Assembly (NCBI GenBank): GCA_050742975.1 | Contig: JBOGDQ010000225.1 | Span: 1 to 64,000 of the forward strand | Direction: 5' to 3' | Length of the DNA: 64,000 nt | Origin: JBDTGE01 sp050742975 | GTDB lineage: Bacteria > Actinomycetota > Actinomycetes > Mycobacteriales > Jatrophihabitantaceae | Shown: piece by piece, positions 40,012 through 48,711 of the stretch | How the letters are laid out: every line of letters starts with the position of its first letter | Position numbering within the stretch: position 1 is the first letter of the stretch | Program-made: the position numbers and the translations under genes | Notes under the pieces: generated by a model | The model's input: the letters and a program-made list of their open reading frames with translations, nothing else | What the model was told of the DNA's origin: nothing | Database searches by the model: none

Positions 40012-40782
40012 ATGTCGACGACCCCCACGCTGCCCCGCCCGGACGAGACCGCACCCATACCCGCGCGCATACCCGCACCGACGCCTGCCCCCGAGCCGAA
40101 CCCGCACCGGCTGCGGATCTCGGCGACGCAGCTGATCGCCAGTGCTCTTGCCGCGGTGACGGCGACCATCGCCGCGTCCTACCTCGGCGTCAACGGCACA
40201 GTCATCGGCGCCGCCGTCGCCAGCGTGGTGAGCGTCCTCGGCAACACGATCTACGGCCACTCAATCCGGCAGACGGGTCACAAGGTCCGCACCGTCGTCC
40301 CCGCCGGTGTCCGCTGGTCGCCCCCGCCGCCTCCCGGCGCCTCGGCGGCCGGGACCACACCCGCCGGCCCGCCAGCCGTGCGCCGAGCCCGTCGAGAGCG
40401 CGAGAAGGCGACGTCGCTGCGCGTGCTGGCCGCGGCCTGTGCGGGCGTCTTCGCGGCGGTACTCGTCCTGGTGACCGCTGTCGAACTCGTCGCCGGCGAA
40501 CCGCTCAGCGACCTGCTCCGCGGCCGATCCGGCAGCGGGACGTCACTGCTCGGCGGGCACTCGGAGCCGCGCACCCAGCGCACCACGCCGCCGCAGCCGG
40601 CGATCACGCCGACCGTCACCGTCACCGCCAAGGTCGTGACGAGCACGCCCACCGTGACGGTGACCGCGAACCCGACGACGGCGACCGTCACCCCGAGCCC
40701 GACCCCACCCACGCCCACGTCGCCTGCCCCGACACCGACGAGCACCGGCACCCCGACACCGTCCGGGACGCCGTCGCCGTAA
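40012..40782 (+). CDS. two-helix membrane protein with Pro/Thr-rich tail
   Basis: This 256-residue protein belongs to no recognised family. A Pro-rich N-terminus precedes a hydrophobic helix (LIASALAAVTATIAASYLGVNGTVIGAAVASVVSVLGNTIYG). A basic linker, a second helix (VLAAACAGVFAAVLVLVTAVEL) and an extracellular-type tail of repeated TPT/TVTVTA units follow. Such layouts occur in cell-wall associated proteins. Upstream of glmS and 44 bases from it. Confidence 0.65.
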   Translation: MSTTPTLPRPDETAPIPARIPAPTPAPEPNPHRLRISATQLIASALAAVTATIAASYLGVNGTVIGAAVASVVSVLGNTIYGHSIRQTGHKVRTVVPAGVRWSPPPPPGASAAGTTPAGPPAVRRARREREKATSLRVLAAACAGVFAAVLVLVTAVELVAGEPLSDLLRGRSGSGTSLLGGHSEPRTQRTTPPQPAITPTVTVTAKVVTSTPTVTVTANPTTATVTPSPTPPTPTSPAPTPTSTGTPTPSGTPSP

Positions 40783-40826
40783 CGCAAGGAACTGAGGGGC
40801 GTCCGCGCTCCCGTACCCTGTAGCCC

Positions 40827-42674
40827 ATGTGTGGCATCGTCGGATATGTCGGTACCCGCCCCGCTCTCGACGTCGTGGTCGAGGGTCTGCGGCGGCTGGA
40901 GTACCGCGGTTACGACTCGGCCGGCGTCGCCGTCATCGCTCCGGACGGTGCGATGCAGACCGCCAAGAAGGCCGGCCGCATCGAGAACCTGGACAAGGAG
41001 CTGGCGGCGCACCACATCGCCGGCTCGACCGGCATGGGCCACACCCGATGGGCCACGCACGGCGCGCCCAATGACCGCAACGCCCATCCGCACACGAGCG
41101 CATCGGGACGGATCGCGGTCGTGCACAACGGGATCATCGAGAACTTCAACGAACTTCGCACCAACCTCGAGGCCGCGGGCGTCGAGTTCCGCAGCGAGAC
41201 CGACACCGAGGCCGTGGCCCACCTGGTCGCCGCCGCGCTGGCCGACGGGTCGCCGACGCTGGCCGACGCAGTTCGCCTCGTGTGCAAGCAACTGCAGGGT
41301 GCGTTCACGCTCGTGCTGCTCGACACCGCTGAGCCCGACGTGGTGGTCGCGGCGCGCCGCAACTCGCCATTGGTCCTCGGCGTCGGCGACGGCGAGATGT
41401 TCCTGGGCAGTGACGTCGCCGCCTTCATCGAGTTCACCCGTGACGCCGTCGAGATGGGTCAGGACCAGGTGGTCGAGATCCGCCGCGACGGTTACGTCCT
41501 GACCGACTTCGACGGTGCGGCCGCCGACGGCAATCACTTCCACGTGGACTGGGACCTGGCCGCCGCCGAAAAGGGTGGCTACGACTTCTTCATGCTGAAG
41601 GAGATCGAGGAGCAGCCCGGCGCGGTCCGGGACACGCTGAGCGGTCACCTCGCCGGCGGCCAGATCGTGCTCGACGAGCAGCGGCTGGACGCGCAGGAGC
41701 TGCGGGACGTCGAGAAGGTGTTCGTCGTGGCCTGCGGCTCGTCCTTCCACGCGGGCCTGATCGGAAAGCAGGCCGTCGAGCACTGGACGCGGGTGCCGGT
41801 CGAGGTCGAGCTGGCCTCGGAGTTCCGCTATCGCGACCCCGTGCTGGATCGGCAGACGCTCATCGTCGCGATCAGTCAGTCCGGCGAGACGGCGGACACG
41901 CTCGAGGCGGTGCGCTACGCGCGGACGCAGCGGGCCAAGGTGCTCGCGATCTGCAACACCAACGGCGCCCAAATCCCGCGCGAGTCCGACGCGGTGCTGT
42001 ACACCCACGCCGGCCCGGAGATCGGCGTCGCCTCGACGAAGGCGTTCCTCGCCCAGATCGCCGCGGTCGAGCTGGTCGGCCTGGCGCTCGCCCAGGCCCG
42101 GGGCACCAAGTACGGCGACGAGATCAGCCGGGAGTTCGACGCGCTCGCGGCCATTCCCGACCAGATCACGCGCGTCCTCGCCGGCCTCGACCCGGTGCGG
42201 GCGATCGGACGCGAGATCGCGCAGTCCAAGGCGGTGCTGTTCCTCGGCCGCCACGTCGGGTACCCGGTTGCGCTCGAGGGTGCGCTCAAGCTCAAGGAGC
42301 TGGCCTACATGCACGCCGAGGGCTTCCCGGCCGGCGAGCTCAAGCACGGGCCGATCGCGCTGATCGAGGAGGGCCTCCCGGTCGTCGTAATCATGCCCTC
42401 GCCGACCGGCCGCCCGGTCCTGCACCAGAAGATGGGCAGCAACATCGCCGAGATCAAGGCTCGCGGCGCGCGCACGATCGTCATCGCCGAGGAGGGCGAC
42501 ACGGTGGCGCGCCGGCACGCCGAGTACCTGATCGAGGTGCCGGCCGTGCCCACCCTGCTCTCGCCGTTCGTCACGACGATTCCGCTGCAGGTGCTGGCCG
42601 CCGAGATCGCGATGGCGCGCGGGAACGACATCGACAAGCCACGCAACCTGGCCAAGTCCGTCACCGTCGAATGA
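40827..42674 (+). CDS. glmS: glutamine--fructose-6-phosphate aminotransferase
   Basis: It makes GlcN-6-P, first step of cell-wall amino-sugar synthesis. This is a 615-residue protein. Cys2 (MCGIVGYVG) is the glutaminase nucleophile; RLEYRGYDSAG, GHTRWATHG, two SIS domains (VACGSSFHAGLI, SQSGETADTLEA, ASTKAFLAQ) and the end DIDKPRNLAKSVTVE are canonical. No glmS ribozyme was seen in the short upstream gap. Confidence 0.99.
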   Translation: MCGIVGYVGTRPALDVVVEGLRRLEYRGYDSAGVAVIAPDGAMQTAKKAGRIENLDKELAAHHIAGSTGMGHTRWATHGAPNDRNAHPHTSASGRIAVVHNGIIENFNELRTNLEAAGVEFRSETDTEAVAHLVAAALADGSPTLADAVRLVCKQLQGAFTLVLLDTAEPDVVVAARRNSPLVLGVGDGEMFLGSDVAAFIEFTRDAVEMGQDQVVEIRRDGYVLTDFDGAAADGNHFHVDWDLAAAEKGGYDFFMLKEIEEQPGAVRDTLSGHLAGGQIVLDEQRLDAQELRDVEKVFVVACGSSFHAGLIGKQAVEHWTRVPVEVELASEFRYRDPVLDRQTLIVAISQSGETADTLEAVRYARTQRAKVLAICNTNGAQIPRESDAVLYTHAGPEIGVASTKAFLAQIAAVELVGLALAQARGTKYGDEISREFDALAAIPDQITRVLAGLDPVRAIGREIAQSKAVLFLGRHVGYPVALEGALKLKELAYMHAEGFPAGELKHGPIALIEEGLPVVVIMPSPTGRPVLHQKMGSNIAEIKARGARTIVIAEEGDTVARRHAEYLIEVPAVPTLLSPFVTTIPLQVLAAEIAMARGNDIDKPRNLAKSVTVE

Positions 42675-42732
42675 CCTCGCGCTGGCTCTGCCGCGCTGTG
42701 TCTCTGGCCAAGTCCGTCACCGTGGAGTGACC
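42648..42732 (+). repeat. duplicated 3' end of glmS
   Basis: 29 bases covering the last glmS codons and stop (42648-42676) recur at 42704-42732 with two changes, so LAKSVTVE-stop is present twice. The second copy is outside any gene, between glmS and the FNR gene. Confidence 0.92.
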
Positions 42733-42763
42733 GCGCGCCGGAGCGCTGGGTAGGCTCGCGCGT

Positions 42764-43783
42764 GTGACGGATGCCGCCGGCAGCACCTCGGTCGACCTGC
42801 TCATCGTCGGAGCCGGGCCGGTGGGCCTGTTCGGCGCCTACTACTCGGGCGTGCGCAAGTTGTCGACCGCCGTCCTCGACTCGCTCGAGGAGCCCGGTGG
42901 GCAGATCACCGCGATGTACCCGGAGAAGGCGATCTTCGACGTGGCCGGGTTCCCGGCGATCAAGGGTCGCGACCTCGTCGAGCAACTCGTCGCGCAGGCC
43001 GCGCCACACGACCCGCAGTACCTGCTCGGTCACCAAGCCGTCGGCCTCGAGCGGGTCGTCGGGGACGCTGCCGGCTCGTTCGCCGTGACGACGTCGACCG
43101 GCCTGCGCATCGAGTGCCGGGCGATCGTCATCACCGGCGGGATCGGCACGTTCACGCCGCGCCCGCTGCCGGCCGGCGAGGAGTATCTGGGCCGCGGTCT
43201 GTTCCACTTCGTCCCTGACCCCACGGCCTACGAGGGTCAGCACATCGTCGTCGTCGGTGGCGGCGACTCGGCGCTGGACTGGGCACTCATGCTCGAGCCG
43301 ATCGGCAAGTCGGTGACGATCGTGCACCGTCGCGCCGAGTTCCGCGCGCACCCGCACTCGGTCGAACTGCTCAAGGGCTCGTCCGTGACGATGCTGACCG
43401 ACGCGCAGATCTCGGCCGTTCGCGGCGATCCGGATGTGGCCGAGGTGGACATAGACGTCAAGGGCGAGATCGCGACCCTGCCGTGCGACAAGCTCGTCGC
43501 GGCGCTGGGGTTCACGGCCAACCTCGGGCCGTTGATGGAGTGGGGCATCGACATCCAGAAGCGGCAGATCATGGTGGACACGATGGGCCGCACGACCGTC
43601 GCCGGTATCTATGCGGCCGGCGACATCATCGACTACCAGGGGAAGGTGAAGCTGATCGCGACCGGTTTCGGCGAGGTCGCGACGGCGGTCAACAACGCCG
43701 CCGCGTACCTGAACCCGAAGGTCTCCGCGTTCCCCGGCCACCTGTCCGACTACGCGCCGGAGTCTGGTTCGCCGACGGCATGA
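42764..43783 (+). CDS. ferredoxin--NADP+ reductase, thioredoxin-reductase-like type
   Basis: This is a 339-residue FAD/NADPH protein. FAD motif LLIVGAGPVGLFGAYYSGVR, NADPH motif IVVVGGGDSALDWALML, and the late GIYAAGDIIDYQGKVKLIATGFGEVATAVNNA loop are present. The redox CxxC of thioredoxin reductase is absent, which points to the FNR branch. GTG start. Confidence 0.88.
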   Translation: MTDAAGSTSVDLLIVGAGPVGLFGAYYSGVRKLSTAVLDSLEEPGGQITAMYPEKAIFDVAGFPAIKGRDLVEQLVAQAAPHDPQYLLGHQAVGLERVVGDAAGSFAVTTSTGLRIECRAIVITGGIGTFTPRPLPAGEEYLGRGLFHFVPDPTAYEGQHIVVVGGGDSALDWALMLEPIGKSVTIVHRRAEFRAHPHSVELLKGSSVTMLTDAQISAVRGDPDVAEVDIDVKGEIATLPCDKLVAALGFTANLGPLMEWGIDIQKRQIMVDTMGRTTVAGIYAAGDIIDYQGKVKLIATGFGEVATAVNNAAAYLNPKVSAFPGHLSDYAPESGSPTA

Positions 43784-43835
43784 TCATCGCGTCGACGTGC
43801 TGCGCTGGTTTCTCGCATCTCGACGGGGATTCCGG

Positions 43836-44204
43836 ATGATCGTCGGCGTCGGGATCGACGTCGTCCCCGTCGCGCGGTTCGCCGAAGCGCTCGAGCGCAC
43901 CGCGTCCCTCGCGCCACGGCTGTTCACGCCGGCCGAGCTGATCACCGAGTCCGGCGCGACCCGGTCGGCTGAGTCGCTCGCGGCGCGGTTCGCCGCGAAG
44001 GAGGCGCTGGCCAAGGCGCTCGGCGGCGGCGGCGGGATGCTCTGGACGGACGCTGAGATCAGCACCGACGAGGTCGGTCGTCCGCTGCTCGCCGTGTTCG
44101 GGACGGTGGCCGAGCGGGCCGGTCGGCTGGGCGTGCGGCACTGGCACGTGTCGCTGTCACACGACGGCGGGATCGCCTCGGCCACGGTGATCGCCGAGGG
44201 TTGA
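43836..44204 (+). CDS. acpS: holo-[acyl-carrier-protein] synthase
   Basis: This is a 122-residue phosphopantetheinyl transferase. IVGVGIDVVPVARFAEAL and the metal/CoA motif ARFAAKEALAKALG are clear. ATG 43836 with CGGGGA nearby; a longer frame upstream is less likely. It heads the cell-wall/repair group acpS-nnr-alr. Confidence 0.94.
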   Translation: MIVGVGIDVVPVARFAEALERTASLAPRLFTPAELITESGATRSAESLAARFAAKEALAKALGGGGGMLWTDAEISTDEVGRPLLAVFGTVAERAGRLGVRHWHVSLSHDGGIASATVIAEG

Positions 44205-44257
44205 CCCGATTGTGCAACTCTCGGCGGCGTGAGGCGGGCGAGAGTTGCACAATCGGG
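44205..44257. repeat. 18-bp perfect inverted repeat after acpS
   Basis: CCCGATTGTGCAACTCTC (44205-44222) and its exact complement (44240-44257) flank a 17-base loop. It begins one base after the acpS stop. It is AT-richer than its surroundings, has no T-run, and ends 24 bases before nnr. Possibly a terminator/attenuator or a REP-like element. Confidence 0.85.
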
Positions 44258-44280
44258 CGGAATCGGAGAAGAGGAGCGGA

Positions 44281-45699
44281 ATGCAGGGCGTGTACACGGT
44301 CGAGCAGGTGCGGGCTGCGGAGGCGGACCTGATGGCCCGGCTACCGCAGGGCGCGCTGATGCAGCGAGCGGCGCACGCGCTGTCGGTGCACTGCGCGGGG
44401 CTGCTCACGCAGGTCTACGGCGCCCACGTGGCGCTGCTGATCGGCAGCGGGAGCAACGGCGGCGACGCGCTGTTCGCCGGAGCCCGCCTGGCGCGCCGCG
44501 GCGCCCGGGTGAGCGCCCTGCTGCTCGATCCCGGACGTGCGCATGCGGACGGTCTGGTCGCGTTCGATCGCGCGGGCGGGCGAGCGGTGGACGCCGACGC
44601 CGCGCTGCTCGCCGGCGCTGAACTCGTCGTCGACGGCATCCTCGGCATCGGCGGACGCGGCGGGTTGCGCGGCCGGGCCGCCGAGCTGGCCGAGGCGGCA
44701 GCCGGTCTGCCCACGGTCGCGGTCGACATCGCGTCGGGCGTCGATGCGGACACCGGCGAGGTCTCCGGCGCCGCTGTGCGCGCCGACGTCACCGTGACGT
44801 TCGGGGCGCTGAAGGCGGGGACGGCCGTGGGTGCGGGCGCCGAGCGGTGCGGCGAGTTGCGTCTTGTGGACATCGGTCTGGACCTGCCTGCAGCGCGGAC
44901 CCGGCTGCTCGAGGCATCGGACGTCCGAGCCGTGCTGCCGAGCCCGGACGCGAGCGATGACAAGTACACGCGCGGAGTGGTCGGTATCGCCGCGGGATCG
45001 GAGCAGTACGCCGGTGCCGGGGTGCTGGCGACCGGTTCAGCGATCCATGGCGGTGCGGGCATGGTGCGCTACGTCGGGCTGGCTCCGGACCCGGTTCGCT
45101 CGCGCTATCCCGAGGTCGTCGTGCATCCCGACTCGCGCCCGCACGACGTGCGTGTCCAGGCGTGGGTGGTCGGGCCCGGGCTGGGCACCGACGACACCGC
45201 GATGGAGTTGCTCGCGGACGTTCTGCGCGCCGACGTCCCGGTGATTGCCGATGCCGACGCGATCACGCTCATCGCGCGGACACCGGGTCTGATAAGGGGG
45301 CGCCGCGCGCCGACCGTGCTCACCCCGCACGACCGGGAGTTCGTCCGGGTCGCCGGTGACATTGGCCCGGACCGCGTCGCTGCGGCGCGGCGGGCGGCGG
45401 CCGATCTCGGCGCGACGGTGCTGCTCAAGGGCAACTCGACCGTGGTCGCCTCGCCGGACGGGTCGGCGTACGTCAATGCGACCGGGACGCCGTGGCTGGC
45501 GACCGCGGGCAGCGGCGACGTGCTGAGCGGTCTGATCGGCTCGCTGCTCGCCACCGGTCTGCCGGCGCCGCTGGCCGCGGCGGCCGGTGCGTACGTTCAC
45601 GGTGTCGCCGGGCAGCGCGCCGCGACGGCAGGCCCGCCGTCGTCGAGCGACGTGCTTTCCGAGCTGCGCGCTGCGATCCGCTCGATCATGGCCGGCTGA
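44281..45699 (+). CDS. nnr: bifunctional NAD(P)H-hydrate epimerase / ADP-dependent dehydratase
   Basis: It repairs hydrated NADH/NADPH. This is a 472-residue protein. The N-terminal epimerase domain has IGSGSNGGDALFAG (the usual N replaced by S) and VDIASGVDADTG; the C-terminal dehydratase has VVGPGLGTDD, LTPHDREF and TAGSGDVLSG. ATG 44281 with AGAGGAG in front was chosen. Confidence 0.95.
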   Translation: MQGVYTVEQVRAAEADLMARLPQGALMQRAAHALSVHCAGLLTQVYGAHVALLIGSGSNGGDALFAGARLARRGARVSALLLDPGRAHADGLVAFDRAGGRAVDADAALLAGAELVVDGILGIGGRGGLRGRAAELAEAAAGLPTVAVDIASGVDADTGEVSGAAVRADVTVTFGALKAGTAVGAGAERCGELRLVDIGLDLPAARTRLLEASDVRAVLPSPDASDDKYTRGVVGIAAGSEQYAGAGVLATGSAIHGGAGMVRYVGLAPDPVRSRYPEVVVHPDSRPHDVRVQAWVVGPGLGTDDTAMELLADVLRADVPVIADADAITLIARTPGLIRGRRAPTVLTPHDREFVRVAGDIGPDRVAAARRAAADLGATVLLKGNSTVVASPDGSAYVNATGTPWLATAGSGDVLSGLIGSLLATGLPAPLAAAAGAYVHGVAGQRAATAGPPSSSDVLSELRAAIRSIMAG

Positions 45700-45707
45700 C
45701 TGCGCCC

Positions 45708-46489
45708 GTCCACAGGGCGGCCGGTCGTCCACAGATCGCGATCGACAGATGCGTCGCGCGCCCGTCCTGGCGAGGCTGCCTGGATGTGGTTCAGACTGGA
45801 TGGCGGGACGGGGTGGTACCGATGCAGCCGATGGTGCGGATGCGGAACGTGTGGACGATCGAGGACGTGCAGGCGCTGGACGTCGAGGACTGGCGGCGGT
45901 ACGAGGTCGTCGACGGGTCGCTCGTCGTAAGCCCATCGGCGGCTGGCGATCACGAGTTGGCAAGCGAAGAGGTGCGCGCGGCGATCCGGGGCGTCCTGCC
46001 GTCCGGGCTGGCCGTCGTCGGCCCGATGGGCATGCAGATTGCTCGCTCCTACCGCATTCCCGACCTGGTCGTCGTCGAGCGTATCCGGTTGCGCCGCGGA
46101 GTGAATCGGCTGCATCCGCCGGACGTGCTGCTCGTGGTCGAGGTCGTGTCGCCGGGGTCGGAGACGACGGATCGGGTCACCAAGCCGGCGCAGTACGCGG
46201 CAGCGGGTATCGGTGCGTTCTGGCGGGTGGAGACCGATCCGGTCAGTCTGACGGCGTACACGCTCCCGGCCCGCGCGGGCACCTCACCGAGATCGGGTCC
46301 TGGACTGCGGGCCAGATCGCCCGGATCGAGTCGCCGTTCCCCGTCGAGATCGCGCTGGACTCGCTCACCCCGCCGGACTGGCCGGCGCAGTAGCTCGTCC
46401 ACAGGGCTGTCGGCCGTCCACAGATCCTGATCGGCGGATGCGTCCGAAGCCCATCCTGGCGAGGCTGCCTGGATGTGGTTCAGACTGGA
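45708..46489 (+). repeat. 93-bp duplicated leader in front of two Uma2 genes
   Basis: 45708-45800 and 46397-46489 are about 80-90 percent identical by eye and end in the same GGCGAGGCTGCCTGGATG-type stretch. Together with long identical blocks inside the two Uma2 genes, this shows duplication of gene plus leader. Confidence 0.9.
45822..46393 (+). pseudogene. Uma2-family (DUF820) gene, frameshifted copy
   Basis: Residues 1-152 match the downstream paralogue (RRYEVVDGSLVVSPSA, VVGPMGMQI, PDVLLVVEVVSPGSETTDRVTKPAQYAAAGIGAFWRVE). Near 46284 one base is missing relative to that copy (ACCTCACC against ACCTACACC). The C-terminal strand (GSWTAGQIARIESPFPVEIALDSLTPP) is therefore in another frame, stopping at 46391. 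The catalytic PD-ExK-like core precedes the break, so a shortened product may still be made. Confidence 0.75.
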
Positions 46490-46498
46490 GGAGCGAAG

Positions 46499-47074
46499 GT
46501 GGTGGTACGCGTGCAGTCGGTCGTCGAAGCGCAGCAGGTCTGGACGTTCGACGATCTGCTGGCGCTCCCGGAGGACGCTGACCGGCGCCGGTACGAGGTC
46601 GTCGATGGTTCGCTGGTCGTGAGCCCCTCCGCGACCCCGAGGCACGAACTCGCCAGCGAGGAGGTGCGTGCAGCGATTCGGGCGAGTCTGCCGATCGGCT
46701 TCAAGGTCGTCGGCCCGCTGGCCGTCGATCTGCATCCCTCGTACCGGGTGCCGGACCTGCTGGTGGTGCCCCTCGCCATCTTCGGCGAGAACTCGCCGCT
46801 GGCTCGGCCGGCCGACGTGCTGCTCGTGGTGGAGGTGGTGTCGCCGGGGTCGGAGACGACGGATCGGGTCACCAAGCCGGCGCAGTACGCGGCGGCGGGT
46901 ATCGGTGCGTTCTGGCGGGTGGAGACCGATCCGGTGAGCCTGACGGCGTACACGCTCCCGGCCGGCGCGGGCACCTACACCGAGCTCGGGTCCTGGGCTG
47001 CGGGCCAGATCGCGCGGATCGAGTCGCCGTTCCCCGTCGAGATCGCGCTGGATTCGCTCACCCCGCCGCGATGA
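46499..47074 (+). CDS. Uma2-family (DUF820) putative endonuclease-fold protein
   Basis: This is a 191-residue intact copy with YRVPDLLVV, DVLLVVEVVSPGSETTDRVTKPAQYAAAGIGAFWRVE, the pattern of the restriction-endonuclease-like fold (D...E-x-V with K). These genes are often amplified in cyanobacteria and actinobacteria and their role is unproven. GTG 46499 follows GGAGGAG by seven bases. Confidence 0.8.
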   Translation: MVVRVQSVVEAQQVWTFDDLLALPEDADRRRYEVVDGSLVVSPSATPRHELASEEVRAAIRASLPIGFKVVGPLAVDLHPSYRVPDLLVVPLAIFGENSPLARPADVLLVVEVVSPGSETTDRVTKPAQYAAAGIGAFWRVETDPVSLTAYTLPAGAGTYTELGSWAAGQIARIESPFPVEIALDSLTPPR

Positions 47075-47343
47075 CAACCCCGCCCGGGTGCACGACGCGG
47101 TCGGCGACCGCAACGGCGACGATCACCGCCAGCGCCGCGGCGGACAGCGCGAGGGCCGACACATGCGGCGCGAGCGCATATCAATGTCAGCGGCAGTCCA
47201 GGGGCACCGTCTCGTGATGGGCCTCGCTCGGAGTCCCAGCCGAGGCTGAGCTGCTCGACTTCGCCAGGCCGTGAGAGCGCAGCAACAGCAGGCGCGACAA
47301 CGGTGTTGAGTAGCTGCGCGATGTCAATCTCAGGTCGAGTCAT
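47058..47343 (-). pseudogene. remnant of a small membrane protein gene
   Basis: A start MTRPEIDIAQLLNTVVAPAVAALSRPGEVEQL at 47343 runs open but loses a sensible sequence. In another frame a clear helix appears (APHVSALALSAAALAVIVAVAVADRVVHPGGVVIAAG) and stops at 47058. The two halves suggest a frameshifted gene convergent with Uma2. Family not recognised. Confidence 0.35.
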
Positions 47344-47586
47344 GGAGTCAGTCCCGTCGGCGGGGTGTACTGGCCCCAGGTCCTGTTAGCAGGGGCCTCC
47401 TGGACGGCAGGGGCGGTTTCCGGTGAGTGCGAAGTTGCCGTAGTTCGAGGGGATACCGGGGTGCGGTGCCATCTTCGATTGGGTCTTGCCGTTCTTCGCC
47501 CATATCATGCGCGCCCTAACCAGCGTCCGTGTCGGAAGTGGAACATCGCCGCAGCGGAGCTTGCCCGGTTTGACAGACTGGCCTGC
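47344..47586. other. gap before alr; possible 40-codon minus-strand frame
   Basis: 243 bases with lower GC than neighbours. A minus-strand frame (47508 to 47386) reads MIWAKNGKTQSKMAPHPGIP then SNYGNFALTGNRPCRPGGPC. It is not recognised and has no clear ribosome-binding site. No other gene seen. Confidence 0.3.
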
Positions 47587-48711
47587 GTGCTCCGTACCGA
47601 AGCGGTCGTCGACCTCGCCGCGATCTGTGCCAACGTCGCCACGCTGAAGGCCGCGACGGCAGCCGAGGTGATGGCCGTCGTCAAGGCGGACGGCTACGGC
47701 CACGGACTGGTCCAGTCGGCCCGCGCGGCGCGGGCCGGCGGTGCGACGTGGTTCGGCACCGCGACCCTGGACGAGGCGCTCGCGGTCCGCGCCGCCGGCT
47801 TCACCGAGCGGGTGCTCGGCTGGCTGTGGACCCCGGGTGAGGCCGACACGCTCCGCGCGGCGATCGGTGCTGGGATCGACGTCTCGGTGAGCAACGGGTG
47901 GCAGCTCGACGCCGTCCGGGAAGCGGCAACGGGCGTCGGCACGACCGCACGGGTCCACCTCAAGATCGACACCGGCCTGTCGCGCAACGGCAGTTACGTG
48001 GCCGACTGGCCCGATCTGGTCGAGGCGGTCGCGAATGCGCAGGCGGCCGGTGAAGTCGACGCGGTCGGCGTGTGGAGCCACTTCGCGTACGCCGACGAGC
48101 CGGGACACCCCACGATCGCCAAGCAGATCATCGCGTTCCGGGACGCGCTGGACGTGGCCGCGCGGGCCGGGGTGCGACCGCAGGTTCGGCATCTGGCCAA
48201 CTCCGCGGCGACGCTCACCCTGCCCGAGGCGCACTTCGACCTGGTCCGTCCGGGGATCGCGGTCTACGGCCTGTCGCCGATGCCGGGGCGGGACGAGTTC
48301 GGCCTGACGCCGGCGATGACGCTGCGCGCCGCGATCGCGTCAGTGAAGCGGGTTCGGGCCGGTGAGGGCGTCTCGTACGGGCACGCCTACACGACCTCGC
48401 GCGAGACGACGCTGGCGCTGGTCCCGCTGGGCTACGCCGACGGGGTCCCGCGCAACGCGACGAACGTCGGTCCGGTGTCGATCAACGGCAGCCGGTTCAC
48501 CATCAGTGGACGGGTCTGCATGGACCAGTTCGTCGTCGACGTCGGTGACCTGCCGGTGGCAGCGGGCGACGCGGCCGTCCTGTTCGGCGGCGGGGCGGGC
48601 GGCGAGCCGACGGCCGACGACTGGGCGGACGCGCTCGGCACCATCCACTACGAGATCGTCACGCGGGTGGGCGCCCGGGTGCCGCGCGTGTACGTCGGCG
48701 GGGTCTCGTGA
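47587..48711 (+). CDS. alr: alanine racemase
   Basis: It makes D-alanine for peptidoglycan. This is a 374-residue PLP enzyme. The cofactor lysine is in VMAVVKADGYGHG, catalytic Tyr in GVSYGHAYTTSRETTLALVPLGYADG, and GRVCMDQFVVDVG is conserved. GTG 47587 preferred; upstream in-frame codons look non-coding. Stop overlaps tsaE (GTGA). Confidence 0.96.
   Translation: MLRTEAVVDLAAICANVATLKAATAAEVMAVVKADGYGHGLVQSARAARAGGATWFGTATLDEALAVRAAGFTERVLGWLWTPGEADTLRAAIGAGIDVSVSNGWQLDAVREAATGVGTTARVHLKIDTGLSRNGSYVADWPDLVEAVANAQAAGEVDAVGVWSHFAYADEPGHPTIAKQIIAFRDALDVAARAGVRPQVRHLANSAATLTLPEAHFDLVRPGIAVYGLSPMPGRDEFGLTPAMTLRAAIASVKRVRAGEGVSYGHAYTTSRETTLALVPLGYADGVPRNATNVGPVSINGSRFTISGRVCMDQFVVDVGDLPVAAGDAAVLFGGGAGGEPTADDWADALGTIHYEIVTRVGARVPRVYVGGVS

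Noticed and set aside
40783..40826. glmS ribozyme
   Set aside because: The gap is only 44 bases; no ribozyme core fits, and the class is not expected in actinobacteria.
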